Shown here: one piece after another, positions 51,701-61,309 of the stretch | Position numbering within the stretch: the first letter of the stretch is position 1 | How the letters are laid out: each line of letters opens with the position of its first letter | Assembly (NCBI GenBank): GCA_947561715.1 | Contig: OX387199.1 | Span: forward strand, 9,615,001-9,679,000 | DNA from: Ascidia mentula | Lineage: Eukaryota > Chordata > Ascidiacea > Phlebobranchia > Ascidiidae | Length of the DNA stretch: 64,000 nt | Direction of reading: 5' to 3' | The notes under the pieces: generated by a model | What the model was told of the DNA's origin: nothing | What the model saw: the letters and a program-made list of their open reading frames with translations, nothing else | Database searches by the model: none | Translations under genes and position numbers: made by a program

Positions 51701-52175
51701 TGAAATCTCCGCCAATTATGATGTTTTGCTTTATTTCGTTTTGATTGAGGTCTGTGTGTAAACTTTGCATTTGTCTTAATCTTGTTATTGCGGCGTCATG
51801 TGTATTTCCAGATTTTAAGTAAATGTTGTATATTGTAAATATTTCTGTTTTGTTTTCGTTTCGTATTTCTAATGCTATTTTCTGTATGTGGTTGTTTTCA
51901 ATTATTGTGTGGGTTATGTTTTCATATAAGTTTTCCTGTCTTAATATTATTGCTGTTCCGCTGTGTAGTCTGTTTTGTTCCGGTTGTGTTGCATTTGCGT
52001 ATATTTTGTATTTGTTTTTGGATGCCCATTTTTTAATTTTGTCGTGGTCAATTTTATGTGTTTCTTGAACAAGTGTAATATGTATCTTTTCTTTTTCCAT
52101 CAATTGGTAAATGTTTTGTGTGTTTCTGTTTAATCCATTTATATTGATCGAGATTATTTTTAGGTCTTCTGCCAT
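48705..52175 (-). CDS. ORF2 protein of element D: AP-endonuclease and reverse transcriptase
   Basis: 1,156 residues from MAEDLKIISININGLNR. An upstream in-frame ATG at 52208 adds 11 residues but lies in a T-rich run and lacks homology to the other copies. APE motifs (ININGLNR, QETHK, GGDFNFT, TDHN), RT motifs (RPISLLNTDYKILSK, DIEKAFDTVDH, QYADDTSFF) and CCHC CKFCKENKDDIKHLLTDC are present. The normally invariant RQGC is RHGC here, which may impair RT. No frameshift. Confidence 0.88.
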   Translation of the reverse strand: MAEDLKIISININGLNRNTQNIYQLMEKEKIHITLVQETHKIDHDKIKKWASKNKYKIYANATQPEQNRLHSGTAIILRQENLYENITHTIIENNHIQKIALEIRNENKTEIFTIYNIYLKSGNTHDAAITRLRQMQSLHTDLNQNEIKQNIIIGGDFNFTYNKIDTLAQSSKERQDVKHWLETKSIYNLEDTFRHLYPHKKTFTYISPKSASRIDRIYCNLPLVNKIKAFKHITITFTDHNAAPMLTLKTGNNKTWGKNYWKLNTSLLEDKQYVTQIKLTISDFRQNKHQYEDTLEYWKYLKKKIKKETITFAIEKNKQKNNIYTENQRKLESLMTKLHSENLDLNVEYLEIRKQNKQLDNEKNKGAKIRARIKEITSEEKPDKSFFKIETKKQENTAIRALKIQNEITTEKEKIIQEITHFYATLWGTEREINSEKQDEFLERVVPVPHETSNDNIILSQKELLASLKTMQKNSSPGLDGLPTEFYQFFWADIKEDYHELAANITIRKHLPEDMKNAVVKLIPKRKDKTLITNFRPISLLNTDYKILSKTIAKRLQNELNHKISLEQKCGLDQRQLQHIHYNINTAIEIAQKYNTDLAIVLTDIEKAFDTVDHKFLFKTLKKMRIQTHTIEWIKILYNNITSQIMINGLLPDKIKIKRGVRHGCGLSMLLYCIISETLTQNINKCEKISGFKYRNIQLKIQQYADDTSFFVSNCDEILEIFKTLRVFERVSGQKINEGKTEILCTSNYIKQKINQQFPLYIKPEVKILGIKYKENGKENITNWNEVQNHIRKIICSYENRHLTIFGKITIINTLIIPKILFIARTIFPTKQNIKNINALLYKFVWHPKTIEPIKRIKMIANYDQGGIKMPDIETKLKATQMEKLRDLINSETYDELWKIWAQYNLGTQIKIINPTLYDNSRPNAWKPNIEWQNTINTFKELKEQNNEINWKKARLRHFYFELIKTKRIISNPVENPCFNWINLLYKSKHQKRFFTNLEREAAYMTAQNGFKWGLFKQKNQMYQLKNGRARLNYCKFCKENKDDIKHLLTDCTITKQIIDKLKIHVQIKHSKNLKATNEEIMYNIFEIHTSLVERKTLAIFKKTIIKEKLHLDYKNIYTENIQPLVNELFYKIIAKLNFELERIENLYGKEETVT

Positions 52176-52325
52176 GGATAAGGATTGAGATAGAAAAAAA
52201 AAACACAAATTTTTTTTTTTTTTTTTTTTTTTTAACAGTTAATTAATACGGTATCATTTACAGGTTTGGTTTGTTAGCTATTTAAAGAAAAGTAGAAATT
52301 GTGAAAGTAAGTATAATTTGAGCGA

Positions 52326-53543
52326 CTATCTTCGTTTGTCTTTTTTCCTTCTTTGTTTGGTTGATTCTTGGCTTGATGTTGACGATGCTTTAGATTTCTT
52401 TTTCCTCTTCTTCTCTTGGTCTGTGCTTCCTATGTTAAAGACGTTTTCTATGATTTCTGCTTTTTTTTCGATTGCTTTATTTGTGAGCAAGGGAGAGCGA
52501 ATGGGGGTCATCGGAGGATCCTGATCTTTTGAGGTACGGCATGGGGATGATAGCACCTGTAGTTGAGGGTTTTGAGCTACTTTGGGAGTTTCATAAGCTG
52601 ATTTTTCCGTATTTGTATCTGAGGTTTGGATTTGGAGCTCTTGCGGCGATTCTTCGCTGTTGAATTCCTGGCTTGATTTTTTTTCGCTAGGTTCGGTGTC
52701 GGTCAGCTCGTGTATTTCGTTTAGCCGGTCTTTCTTTTTTTCTTGTATTTCGATGATATTTAATATTGGTGATAGGTCTTCGGGTTTGGGTAGTCGTGCT
52801 TTCCCCTTGGGGGTAGATCTCGATGGCAGTTTTGGAAATTGTTTTTCAAAGGTGCTTCCTTGAGGTTTTTTGAGAGATATTTTTGATATTTCTGGGCACC
52901 ATCTTCTACCGTGGCCTGCCAGGCCGCAGATGGCGCATTTATCCCTTTTTGGGCATTGTGATGCCCAGTGCCCTCGTTGATTGCATGACGTGCATGCCGG
53001 GCCGAAAGATTCGCCCGGTTTGGCTACTTGAATGTTATGGCCATATATATTGTTGAGGTATTTGATATTTTCTTCTTTGTAATCTTCTATAATCAGGTGA
53101 AGGTAGCCGTTGTGGATATGTTTAAATTTTTTGTAGGTGAGGAACCGGTGTTCTACGTATGTTCTCCATTGCAACTCTGTTACTGCCTTTTTTAATAGAT
53201 TTCCACCCATTTCGAGTGGGACCGGATACAGGGTGAGAGTTGTCTGCGGTTTCGGTGGTTTTTTAACTTGAATTACTAATTCAACATTCCCGTTTATTTT
53301 TATCAGAGATGGTTCGTTGAAATGTTGCAGAAATTGATCTTTTGTTTCTGTCGCAAATAAGTTGGAGTATGTTACTTTGAAAATGGATTTGGTTTTATTG
53401 ATTGTCAATATCCCTTGTAGCCCACCATTGTATTCTTTTAATTCTTCAGTGAACAAGTTTATGAAATCCTCTAAATCGAAACGTTCAAAATTTAGGATTT
53501 GGACATATACTGATTGGTTCTCTTCTAAATAATAGTCGCTCAT
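52326..53543 (-). CDS. ORF1 protein of element D (two CCHC knuckles)
   Basis: 405 residues from MSDYYLEENQSVY; the start is chosen by alignment with the other ORF1s (LEEDRSVY, VEERSVY). A longer frame to 53615 adds 24 hydrophobic residues lacking homology. Knuckles CTSCNQRGHWASQC and CAICGLAGHGRRWC. The C-terminus is Ser- and Lys-rich (KRRKKDKRR-type end). Confidence 0.85.
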   Translation of the reverse strand: MSDYYLEENQSVYVQILNFERFDLEDFINLFTEELKEYNGGLQGILTINKTKSIFKVTYSNLFATETKDQFLQHFNEPSLIKINGNVELVIQVKKPPKPQTTLTLYPVPLEMGGNLLKKAVTELQWRTYVEHRFLTYKKFKHIHNGYLHLIIEDYKEENIKYLNNIYGHNIQVAKPGESFGPACTSCNQRGHWASQCPKRDKCAICGLAGHGRRWCPEISKISLKKPQGSTFEKQFPKLPSRSTPKGKARLPKPEDLSPILNIIEIQEKKKDRLNEIHELTDTEPSEKKSSQEFNSEESPQELQIQTSDTNTEKSAYETPKVAQNPQLQVLSSPCRTSKDQDPPMTPIRSPLLTNKAIEKKAEIIENVFNIGSTDQEKKRKKKSKASSTSSQESTKQRRKKDKRR

Positions 53544-54238
53544 TTTGTGTTTGGAGAAAAGTAGCGGAAAGTAAAACGAAAAAACTACAATTGTTTCAAA
53601 ATGTAAGACACACAAAATATGATGTTGGTATGTGGTTTTGGCGTCACTAGATAAGGGTGAGTATTCAACCGAAAAGAGTACGCTATAATTGGTTTTAAAG
53701 GGGCACTTCTACTTTATTAGGCCAATTATTTGTCCTAAAAATAGGTGTCTGACACCAAAAGGACAGCCAATTAGCCTAATTGGTTGATTGGCCCGCCGGG
53801 GAGAGCTCTTAGGGAGCAGGAGACTATGGAGGCACTCGGTCAGCTAGGCAATCAACACACTATTTACGTGAGAAAAGGCACGCTCTCAGGAGTCGCCAGA
53901 TGGCGCTCTTGCGGTCGTGGATTCTCTCACACACAGAAAATAGATCCACTCCGAGTAGTGCCAAAAAAAGACACGTACCAACTCTGGGGGGATCTCTGTT
54001 AGCTCACTGCACAAAGACAAGTAAACAGTCTCAGGACGCTAGGTCCTGGCTGCGAAGCTGGCTGTGCAAACTGGCACAAGTAAACTTTCACAAATGTTTA
54101 AACTACGTTTTCTATCTGTTTTACAGGGGCGTTGTGGCTATTCGCAAAACGGTGGTAACATGCACAATGGCAAGGCGAAAAAGAAAACACACAAGCACAC
54201 GTGTTGTTTCGATACTTCCTGAGATCAACCGTATAGTG
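53544..54238 (-). other. 5' untranslated region of element D
   Basis: Non-coding. Includes an imperfect AGTGCCAAAAAAAGACACGT hairpin near 53958-53977 shared with element C, and palindromes such as GGTGTCTGACACC (53744-53756). Confidence 0.55.
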
Positions 54239-54269
54239 GAACCAGTGAAGGCCCCCGTCAGGTAAGTAT
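54239..54269 (-). ncRNA. U1 snRNA 5' fragment, unit D
   Basis: ATACTTACCTGACGGGGGCC plus about 11 nt. Nt 1 is at 54269. Confidence 0.9.
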
Positions 54270-54540
54270 GCTATGCACAGCTTCTTGAAAGGTAGCATTT
54301 TTATCGTCCGTCCTTGTGTTTGCCGCATTGTGCATTTCACGGCTTGTTTTGTCTGGTCTCCGGCAAGCACAACAACCAAGTGTGCCGTTAAATTAATTGC
54401 TCTCCCGTCCTCCCTCTCTACCTCTCTTTCCTTGGCGTGTGCATATACAGACGACACACACACACTCATGGGATGCACCGCTGTTTCGTGCAATTGTTTT
54501 GCGAATGATTAACAGATGGTTATTCCCACATGTGTGGGAA
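54270..54540 (-). promoter_or_regulatory. U2-U1 spacer with U1 promoter (unit D)
   Basis: PSE-like block at 54306-54326, -37 to -57. Confidence 0.7.
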
Positions 54541-54693
54541 TGTGGGCCGTGCCTGGAGGTAGTGCAATACCAGGACAACCCGTGGGCAGGTCGAAGCAAG
54601 CTCCGGCACCGTGCCCCCTGTCCAAAAATCAGGTTAATACAAAGACATGCAAGCGAATCGCTTGCGTCCCAGGTATTAAACTGAGAAGAACAG
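54541..54693 (-). ncRNA. U2 snRNA 3' fragment, unit E
   Basis: Same U2 segment from nt 39 to the end, with Sm site and terminal stem-loops. Confidence 0.92.
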
Positions 54694-55129
54694 AGTGGTG
54701 TACTAGTACCAACCCGGGTGTTAGTCGGGTGGACCATTCGCCATGCCGAAAGGGCTGGTTTGCAACCGTGGCCTCCGGTCGCCATCGCAAGCGACAGCAA
54801 CCGGGCGAGGGGGTGTTGGATAGGCGAGTTCGCCCGTCCGGGTGACAGACAAGTAATCTGTCGGGTTCGTTTAAAACCGCGCCGAACCTGGGTCAAAAGA
54901 CTGAGGTCGTGCGAGGGCACTATGGCCCCTCTGGGTATAAAATGGAAGGAACCCAGGTCTAAAACCCTCCCCGAGAAAGAAGGTCGGGGAGCCGACTACC
55001 CAAAGGGAGCAGACGGGGAACGAACGTGGGGGGTTATTTCTGGTAACTACAGGGATGAGTCGGATGATCGCTCACCGACCAGAAGCAGAGCCCTGAAGGA
55101 ACCACGGTATGCCCGGGTAGCCAACCCCT
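54694..55129 (-). repeat. 437-bp insert within U2, unit E
   Basis: Same boundaries as in units B and C, with a few substitutions and one base shorter. Confidence 0.8.
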
Positions 55130-55157
55130 TCTTAGCTCTAAAGAGCCGAGAAGCGAT
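55130..55157 (-). ncRNA. U2 snRNA 5' fragment, unit E
   Basis: 28-nt U2 5' end. Nt 1 is at 55157. Confidence 0.85.
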
Positions 55158-55444
55158 GCCGCAACATCCACTGAGTCCGCAACGTCCGGAAGAGTCCGTC
55201 TCGCATTTGCTGCCAAATTTTATTCCGGTGAAAAATGAAAAAAAAAAAAAATTTCCTGGTTTTTTTCCTACCGTTTTTGGCAGGCCATTCAAATTAGTTT
55301 GTTCACCACATGACGTCACAAACGGACCCATGACCCACCTCCCAACCCCCGACACGACTCCTCCTGACCGTAACAGGCGAATCCCCCCCGTAGAAACTTC
55401 GTTTCTACCTTACGTTTTGCTCTACCTCAGAGGATTAGTAAAAG
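55158..55444 (-). promoter_or_regulatory. U1-U2 spacer with U2 promoter (unit E)
   Basis: PSE-like block at 55194-55213. TGACGTCA at 55311-55318. Confidence 0.7.
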
Positions 55445-55490
55445 ACGGGGATAGCGCGAACGCAGTCCCCACTAGCAGAAATTGTACGGC

Positions 55491-55525
<35 letters not shown>

Positions 55526-55575
55526 GCTAAGCCTAAGTGCAATGGCTAAGCCTCGCCCTGGGCCCACCGCCGGCC
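55445..55575 (-). ncRNA. U1 snRNA 3' fragment, unit E
   Basis: Same U1 segment, broken at exactly the same GGCC, but followed by element E sequence (TAATTCTATT on the plus strand) without poly(T). Confidence 0.92.
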
Positions 55576-55950
55576 TAATTCTATTTTATTCGGGCGGGCT
55601 AACAGCCGCCACCACGAATATCACACAAAATTGTTAAAGGAAAGGAGGTAAATGGGGAGAAATTCATTAAAAAGAGGGCGGAAAGTAAACAAAAGGGTAC
55701 AATAATTGGCGAGACGAAAAGGCACAATGAAAAATACAGTTACAGACACCGAGGGCGCTGCACGAAAAAATACACAAATGAAAACGACCGGAAATTACGA
55801 AAAATTTTACAGTTGCAGACGACAAGGACGCTGCACGAGAAAAAAAAAAAGACAATACACTACTGGGGACGACAAAAGTACGGAGTAATTCAGAGTGTTA
55901 CAGACGACAAATTTTATATGATGTATGTGTTGGTTGCCCGGGGGATGGGT

Positions 55951-58900
55951 TTAAATTAAATATTGGACGACGTCGGCCAGGACGCCTTCGAGGTCGGCAT
56001 TTGACCTGCTCCGTTGCAAAGTAAGTCGAAAGTTCATAGTGTGTTTCAGGGTCCGGATCAGGTGTTGGGGTAAGTTAATTAAAGGGCGGGGGTCGTGTTT
56101 AATGCGATTGCGAGTTTTCCAAATGGTGTGGGTGAGGGATGTATTTAACAGAGCTACAAGGGTTGAGGAGTATGGGTTGTCTGACAGGGGGGTTTTAGGG
56201 AAAGTTAGGTAACTGGGGGTGTCGAAATATGTGAAAGTGTTGTTGAGTAGGGAGTTGAGGGTGTTTTTAACAAGGGATAGAATGGGTTGTATCGCGGGAC
56301 AGGTATGAAAAAGGTGGCTAAAGGTTTCCAGGGGGTAATTGCATAGGTGGCAATTGGGGGTCTAAGTCTAGGGGAAGGTAGGACTTCTGACATTTCAGGG
56401 GGAGGATTTTGTGGACTAGTCTATAGTTGAATGTTTTGAGGTAATTGGGAAAGATGGGGTGATGAATTTGGGACCAGTCGGTGTGGAAAAAGGGGTGCTG
56501 GGAATCATTTATTAATCGGGTGTAAAGGGGTTTGGATTTGGGACAAAGCAGTTCTTGTTCGGAGGGACTAAAGGAATTGATCAGGGAGAGAATATGTTGA
56601 TAGTGAGTGGAGGGTGTTGTGGCGTGGGGGAGGTTATTTCTTAGTCTGAGTCTGTATAAATTTGATAGGGGGAGGCCGAGGTTATATTCAAAGAGGGAGA
56701 GTTGGGGGGTTGTTGGGGTGTCCAAGATTCGATGTTTGTAGTAATTTTTGACAGAAAAGAGAATGGATAGGTCAGCATAGAGGGGTAGATTTGCCGCGCC
56801 GTAACCACCAAGGTCACGGCGGGCTGCCAAGATGTTAATAGGCAAGGTTGGTAGGTTTGGGCCTCCGACAAAGCTTGCCACAATGCCGTCGACCCGCTCT
56901 CGTTGCTGGGGTGGTAAGGGGTAAATTTTAGCAAGGTACGAAATTTCGGGAAGGAGGATAGTTTTTGAAAGAATGCATTTCGAATCGAAGGTGAGAAAGG
57001 GGTTGCTAATAGTTTTGGCGCGGGATTGTAAAGAGGTAATTACTTGGCGCCAAGCCGCTTTTATTACTGAGGGTGCGCCGATGGGAATATTTAACGGTGT
57101 AATTTTATCCGGGTTCCATTTAATTTGATTAAAAAGGGGGTCGTCTGAGAGAGGGTGGAGGATGGCAATTGCTTCTGTTTTGGCGGGGTTCAGTTTAAGA
57201 CCGGTGAATTCAGAAAATTTATTAATAAGTGACAGGGCGTTACAGAGGGACTGCCGATGCGCCACCACGAGGGTGACGTCATCGGCGTAAGCAATTGCCT
57301 TGGGAATATTGCGGCATGGCACAGGGGTCGAAATGATAGAGGGGGTGTTTTGGAGGGCAACGAGTAACGGGTCTAAAGCAATCAGGAAGAGGTTCAGACT
57401 AAGGGGGTCTCCTTGTCTGACACCTCTCCTGATGGGAAAATCCCTTGTGGCGAAGCCATTGACGAAGACCCGGGAGTGGGCGCTGGAGTGAAGAGCAGAA
57501 AGATATTGAGTAAAGAGAGGGGGAAAGCGTTTAAGATTTAATTGGAAGAGTAACCATGGGAAGGAAATAGAGTCGAAGGCTTTTTGGAAATCAAGAGAAA
57601 CGAAAAACGAATTTGAATTAATTGAAGAAGCGTGAGAATATAAATCGCGAAGAAGTGTGGTTGCGTCTGAGGTAGAGGATCCGGGGGTAGCAAATTGGTT
57701 GTGGGATAAAATTAAAGAAATAAAGGGCTTGATACGGAGGTTAAGGATTTTATGAAGGATTTTGAGGTCGGTATTAAGTAAAGAAATAGGGCGGTAATTG
57801 GTTAAAAGGGTGGGGTCGTTTTTCTTATGAATGATTGTTATATGGCCGAGATTAAATTCCAATGGGGTGTAGGCGTTTTGGTAGGAGAAGTTGAGGGCTT
57901 GGGTAAGGTCGGACCCGATTAGGTCCCAGCAACGAGTATAAAACTCGATGCTGAGCCCATCGGGCCCGGGGGTTTTGTTAGGGGAAAAGAGGGAAAGGGC
58001 TTTTTTTACTTCGGACATTGTGATGGGGGATGAGAGGGAATCTAGGTACTGATCAGGGATTAATTTGGAAGGAAGTTGGGCAAATTGGTCACTGGGGGGC
58101 GGCAAGGGAAGTTGTTGGGATGTGTATAAGTCTGCGTAAAATTTTCGTGTGTGGTCTAATATTTCCTTGGGGGTTGTTAGGGGGAGTCCATGGGGGTCTT
58201 GAAATTCGAGGATGGGGGGTTTGCGACGTGAAGGGAAAAGCTGGGAATAGAGAGTTTTATCGGCTATGTTTTTGAATTGGGGATCGGAGGAGAGGGATTT
58301 AATAAGTGAGGAGCGGGCATTGGAAAGGTATGTATTATTTAGGGACTTTTTGAGGGATTGGAAATGGGCTAAGTTTTGTGGGGTCGGGTAATCATTCACT
58401 TTTTGGCGGGAAGATTCGAACTGCTGGTGAAGGAGGAGGGTTTCGGTGCGATGGAGTTGGGCTAAACGTTTTGAATGGGATTGGAGGAGGGATTTAAATT
58501 TAGTTTTAAGGGTAAGCCAGAAGTCCATGGGATTTGGGTGGAAAGGTCCTAGGGTTTGCCAGAGGGGATAATGTTGGGAGAGATCATGTTGAAAGTCAGG
58601 GTCTAGGAGAGTGGATGTGTTATTCTTCCAGGAGCCTTTGCCCCTGGGAGGAGAGGAAATGATGTTGAGGGTGAGGGTAACTAGATCGTGGTCGGAGAAG
58701 GGACATGGAGTAAATGTATGCTGCTTAGGGATTAATGGAGGGGAAATATAAACTCTATCTATTCGGGATTGGGTACCAGGGGCGCGACGGGAAAATTGAC
58801 AAAGGGAGGGATGAAGAGTGCGGAAGGAGTCTTGGAGGTTAAAGGTGGATAATAAATTAATCAAAGGGGGGCTAGGCCGGCGTGACTGTGCAGGGGGATA

Positions 58901-59377
58901 TTTGTCAAGGGTGGGGTTTAAGACGCAATTAAAATCGCCGGCCAAAATTAAGGGGTGGGGTGAAGTTAAATAAGGGTAGAGGGAGTCAAAAAAGTTATTT
59001 CGAAGGGTAAAATTCTGGGAACCGGAGGGAGCGTAAATATTAACTATATGGAAGGTATGGGTTAGGGTTGAGATGTCGGCCGCAATAATGCGACCGGCAG
59101 AGTCAGAAAATGAATTGAGAATTTGAAGTGTGGAGGAGTTTAGAAGAACTGCGACACCACCTTGGGCATAGCCTGTCGGAGGTGCCGAGTTTAAGAGGAT
59201 GGGGCCAGAAGTCCATTCGGACTTCCACAGGGATTCGGTTTGGGGAGTAGAGTGAGTTTCTTGGAGGCAAAAAAGGTCAAAGTTCAAAGAGGAAAGGTAC
59301 CGGAACAGGGCTCTTCTCTTAGGTGCCTGGCCTAGGCCGTTAACATTAAGGGTGCAAATTCGTAAAAAGGACGCCAT
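55951..59377 (-). pseudogene. ORF2 of element E: AP-endonuclease and reverse transcriptase, one C-terminal frameshift
   Basis: Starts MASFLRICTLNVNGLG (ATG at 59377; an upstream in-frame Met at 59401 adds 8 residues). APE motifs: NVNG, QETHS, AGDFNC, SDHD. RT motifs: KTPGPDGLSIEFY, YRPISLLNTDLKILH, LDFQKAFDSISF, RRGVRQGDPLS, AYADDVTLVV. The open frame stops at 56318. A one-base change in a C run near 56360 puts the conserved C-terminal CCHC (CHLCNYPLETFSHLFHTC) and about 110 further codons, ending at 55951, in another frame. RT and APE are intact, so damage is limited to the tail. Confidence 0.85.
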
Positions 59378-59420
59378 TTTATTCATAATACACAAATACA
59401 CAAAAGGGGGGGTGGTTTAT

Positions 59421-59666
59421 TTAATAAAAGGTTGAGTTAAAGTCATTGGGAATTTTAGCTTTACAGGTACAAACTACTTGTTCCCCGGGCATTATATTAT
59501 ACGTGACGCCACAAGTGCAGCTTATTAGCAGGCGTTGGCACCTTTTATTGGTGCAACGAGACGGGCTAAGGTAGGCTTCTTCGGGAGCCCAAGTGCCACA
59601 GCGGCATTTAAAATGTGCTGTGCTGCATAAACATGTTATCTCCTTGCCTGCATATGCACACAGCAT
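59421..59666 (-). CDS. Small cysteine-rich ORF between ORF1 and ORF2 of element E
   Basis: 81 codons, overlapping the end of ORF1 by 31 bp in another frame and ending 44 bp before the ORF2 start. It has 14 Cys in several C-x-C and C-x(4)-C pairs (CLC, CRCG, CTNKRC, CTCG, CTCK), suggesting zinc binding. It could be a separate protein or the frameshifted C-terminus of ORF1. Confidence 0.5.
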   Translation of the reverse strand: MLCAYAGKEITCLCSTAHFKCRCGTWAPEEAYLSPSRCTNKRCQRLLISCTCGVTYNIMPGEQVVCTCKAKIPNDFNSTFY

Positions 59667-61228
59667 GACGTCTTCTTTTGGGGAGACGGAGTTGGACTTT
59701 TCTTGCGTTTGCGGGATTGAACTTTTGTGAACCCGTCTTCGTTCCGCTTATTTGGTTTGGGTGTGGATGACGCCATTGGTTGGTTGCGTACATCCATTGA
59801 ACTGGTTGAAGTTGGGGCGGTATCAGCCAACACGGGCTGCAGGATACTGCGACGTACCGCCTCTGGTGTCTTGATGTTGTTGACAACATTGGACGTTGGG
59901 GCGCTAGAGGGTGATTGCGCCTCTGAAGTCTTGTTGTTGTTGTTGCTGGGAGTAGTAGCGGTGTTAGCCAACTCGGGCTGCTGCATACTGCGTTGTACCG
60001 CCTCTGGTGTCTTCTTTTCTTCGCCAACATTGGGCGTTGGGGCGCTAGAGGTTGTAAGCACCTCTGTAGACTTCGCGCCGCTTCCCGTGACGTCAGCTGT
60101 CACGGTTGGCGGCGCATCTTCAGTGGCAACAGCTGCCACATCTTTCTTATTCACAGGTGTGACTTCACGTGTCACACCTGGAGTTGTAACGGCTTTATCG
60201 GCCGTTTCTGGAGCCTTCGCATTTTGCGTCGGGGCGGCCTTATCAGCTGCCTCTGAGGTCTTCGCATTTTGCGTCGGGACGGCCTTATCAGCCGCCTCTG
60301 GCGCCTTCTCGTCGAGCGTTGCGACGAGCGCACCTGCGCTCGCCAACGCCGACTCGCTCTTATCTTTAACTTGCTGTTCTTCAGCACCTGCGTCTTTCGT
60401 TGCGGCTGCAGCCGCTTTTCGCTCTTCTGCATGTTTTGCGAAACTTGGGCACTCGCGTTTAACATGACCCATTTCGTGACAAAAGTCACACTTCTTGGGC
60501 TGTCCTTCGTACATAACCTCGATCATTTTCTTGCCCAGACGCAGGCGCTCGGGAATATGGTTTTTGGCCAAAATTGAGCTCTTCATTATAATGACGCGCT
60601 TGCCACAATAGACGCTTTCGTCGTCATAGACTTTCCACCCCTTTTTGACTGGGGCGAACTTCGACATGTATTCTAACAATGCCGACATTTTAATACGTGG
60701 GTGCACCTTCGACAAAAACACCCGTATTTCGTCGTCGCAGTGGGCGTTGGCGTAGACTGCCTTGCCACTAGCTCTAATTGCGGCAGCGAGCTCTTTGGCT
60801 TTGTCAGCGGAAGAGCAGTTAAAGAGCACCTTTCCATTCGGGTAAGGGATAACGCCCTCCAAAGCCCGAATGGTCACTTTAAGCTGTTTTAAAAGTTTGT
60901 ACAGCTCTGGCTTCTTAAGCCCAGGGTTAAAGCGGGCTTCAACATCGAGATTGGGGTCGGTTGCAAAGGGGTCAACCGCTTGCACATTTCCGGCCGAGAC
61001 AACAGGCCGGGAAGCTAACGCTTGCGCGTAATTCATAATTCTTGCTTGGTTTTGTGCGTCTCCACAACTTACGCACGGGCTGGCCACTGGCAGCTCACCT
61101 CTCCTATCAAACAAATAGCAGCCCTTACAAGGGCTGGGCTGGCTTTGCACAGTGGCCTCAGTTAGTCTAGGACAACAGATCATAAAACAGAAATCTAAGG
61201 ACGAAAACTTGATACTGCTTGAAATCAC
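59636..61228 (-). CDS. ORF1 protein of element E (CCHC zinc knuckle)
   Basis: 530-codon frame. The more likely start is MNYAQALASRPV near 61036. Upstream codons include a CxxC-rich stretch (CKGC ... CVSC) that may be leader. A folded nucleic-acid-binding region precedes one knuckle (CDFCHEMGHVKREC). The second half is a low-complexity Ala/Thr/Pro/Lys tract with repeated APTQNAKTSEAADKA-like units and a basic end (KVQSRKRKKS). No similarity to ORF1 of A-D beyond the knuckle. Confidence 0.78.
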   Translation of the reverse strand: MISSSIKFSSLDFCFMICCPRLTEATVQSQPSPCKGCYLFDRRGELPVASPCVSCGDAQNQARIMNYAQALASRPVVSAGNVQAVDPFATDPNLDVEARFNPGLKKPELYKLLKQLKVTIRALEGVIPYPNGKVLFNCSSADKAKELAAAIRASGKAVYANAHCDDEIRVFLSKVHPRIKMSALLEYMSKFAPVKKGWKVYDDESVYCGKRVIIMKSSILAKNHIPERLRLGKKMIEVMYEGQPKKCDFCHEMGHVKRECPSFAKHAEERKAAAAATKDAGAEEQQVKDKSESALASAGALVATLDEKAPEAADKAVPTQNAKTSEAADKAAPTQNAKAPETADKAVTTPGVTREVTPVNKKDVAAVATEDAPPTVTADVTGSGAKSTEVLTTSSAPTPNVGEEKKTPEAVQRSMQQPELANTATTPSNNNNKTSEAQSPSSAPTSNVVNNIKTPEAVRRSILQPVLADTAPTSTSSMDVRNQPMASSTPKPNKRNEDGFTKVQSRKRKKSPTPSPQKKTSCCVHMQARR

Positions 61229-61309
61229 TGCTGATAGATAGACTCGAATAAATTGCTATATCGCCGAATAGAGGTCAGAACACGTATGCTTGCCTTATTC
61301 AAATAGAAT

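Larger units (their letters stand above)
48541..54238 (-). mobile_element. Tx1/L1-like retrotransposon D, inserted in U1
   Basis: Poly(T) 48541-48565, ORF2 48705-52175, an A-rich inter-ORF segment (24 T on the plus strand at 52210-52233), ORF1 52326-53543 and a 0.7-kb 5' region. The 3' half of ORF2 matches A and B, the APE half resembles C, and ORF1 is distinct, so D is a mosaic. Confidence 0.85.
55576..61309 (-). mobile_element. Second APE-type retrotransposon family (E) at the U1 site
   Basis: 5.7 kb, GC-richer than A-D, and unrelated at ORF1 and distantly related at ORF2. Its 3' end joins U1 at the standard nucleotide and lacks poly(A). A terminal hairpin (GGCGGGCTAACAGCCGCC) and two degenerate GGCGCTGCACGA-type repeats lie in its 3' region. 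The 5' end joins U2-promoter spacer sequence and not U1 nt 1-31, so the 5' flank has been deleted or recombined. Confidence 0.78.
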
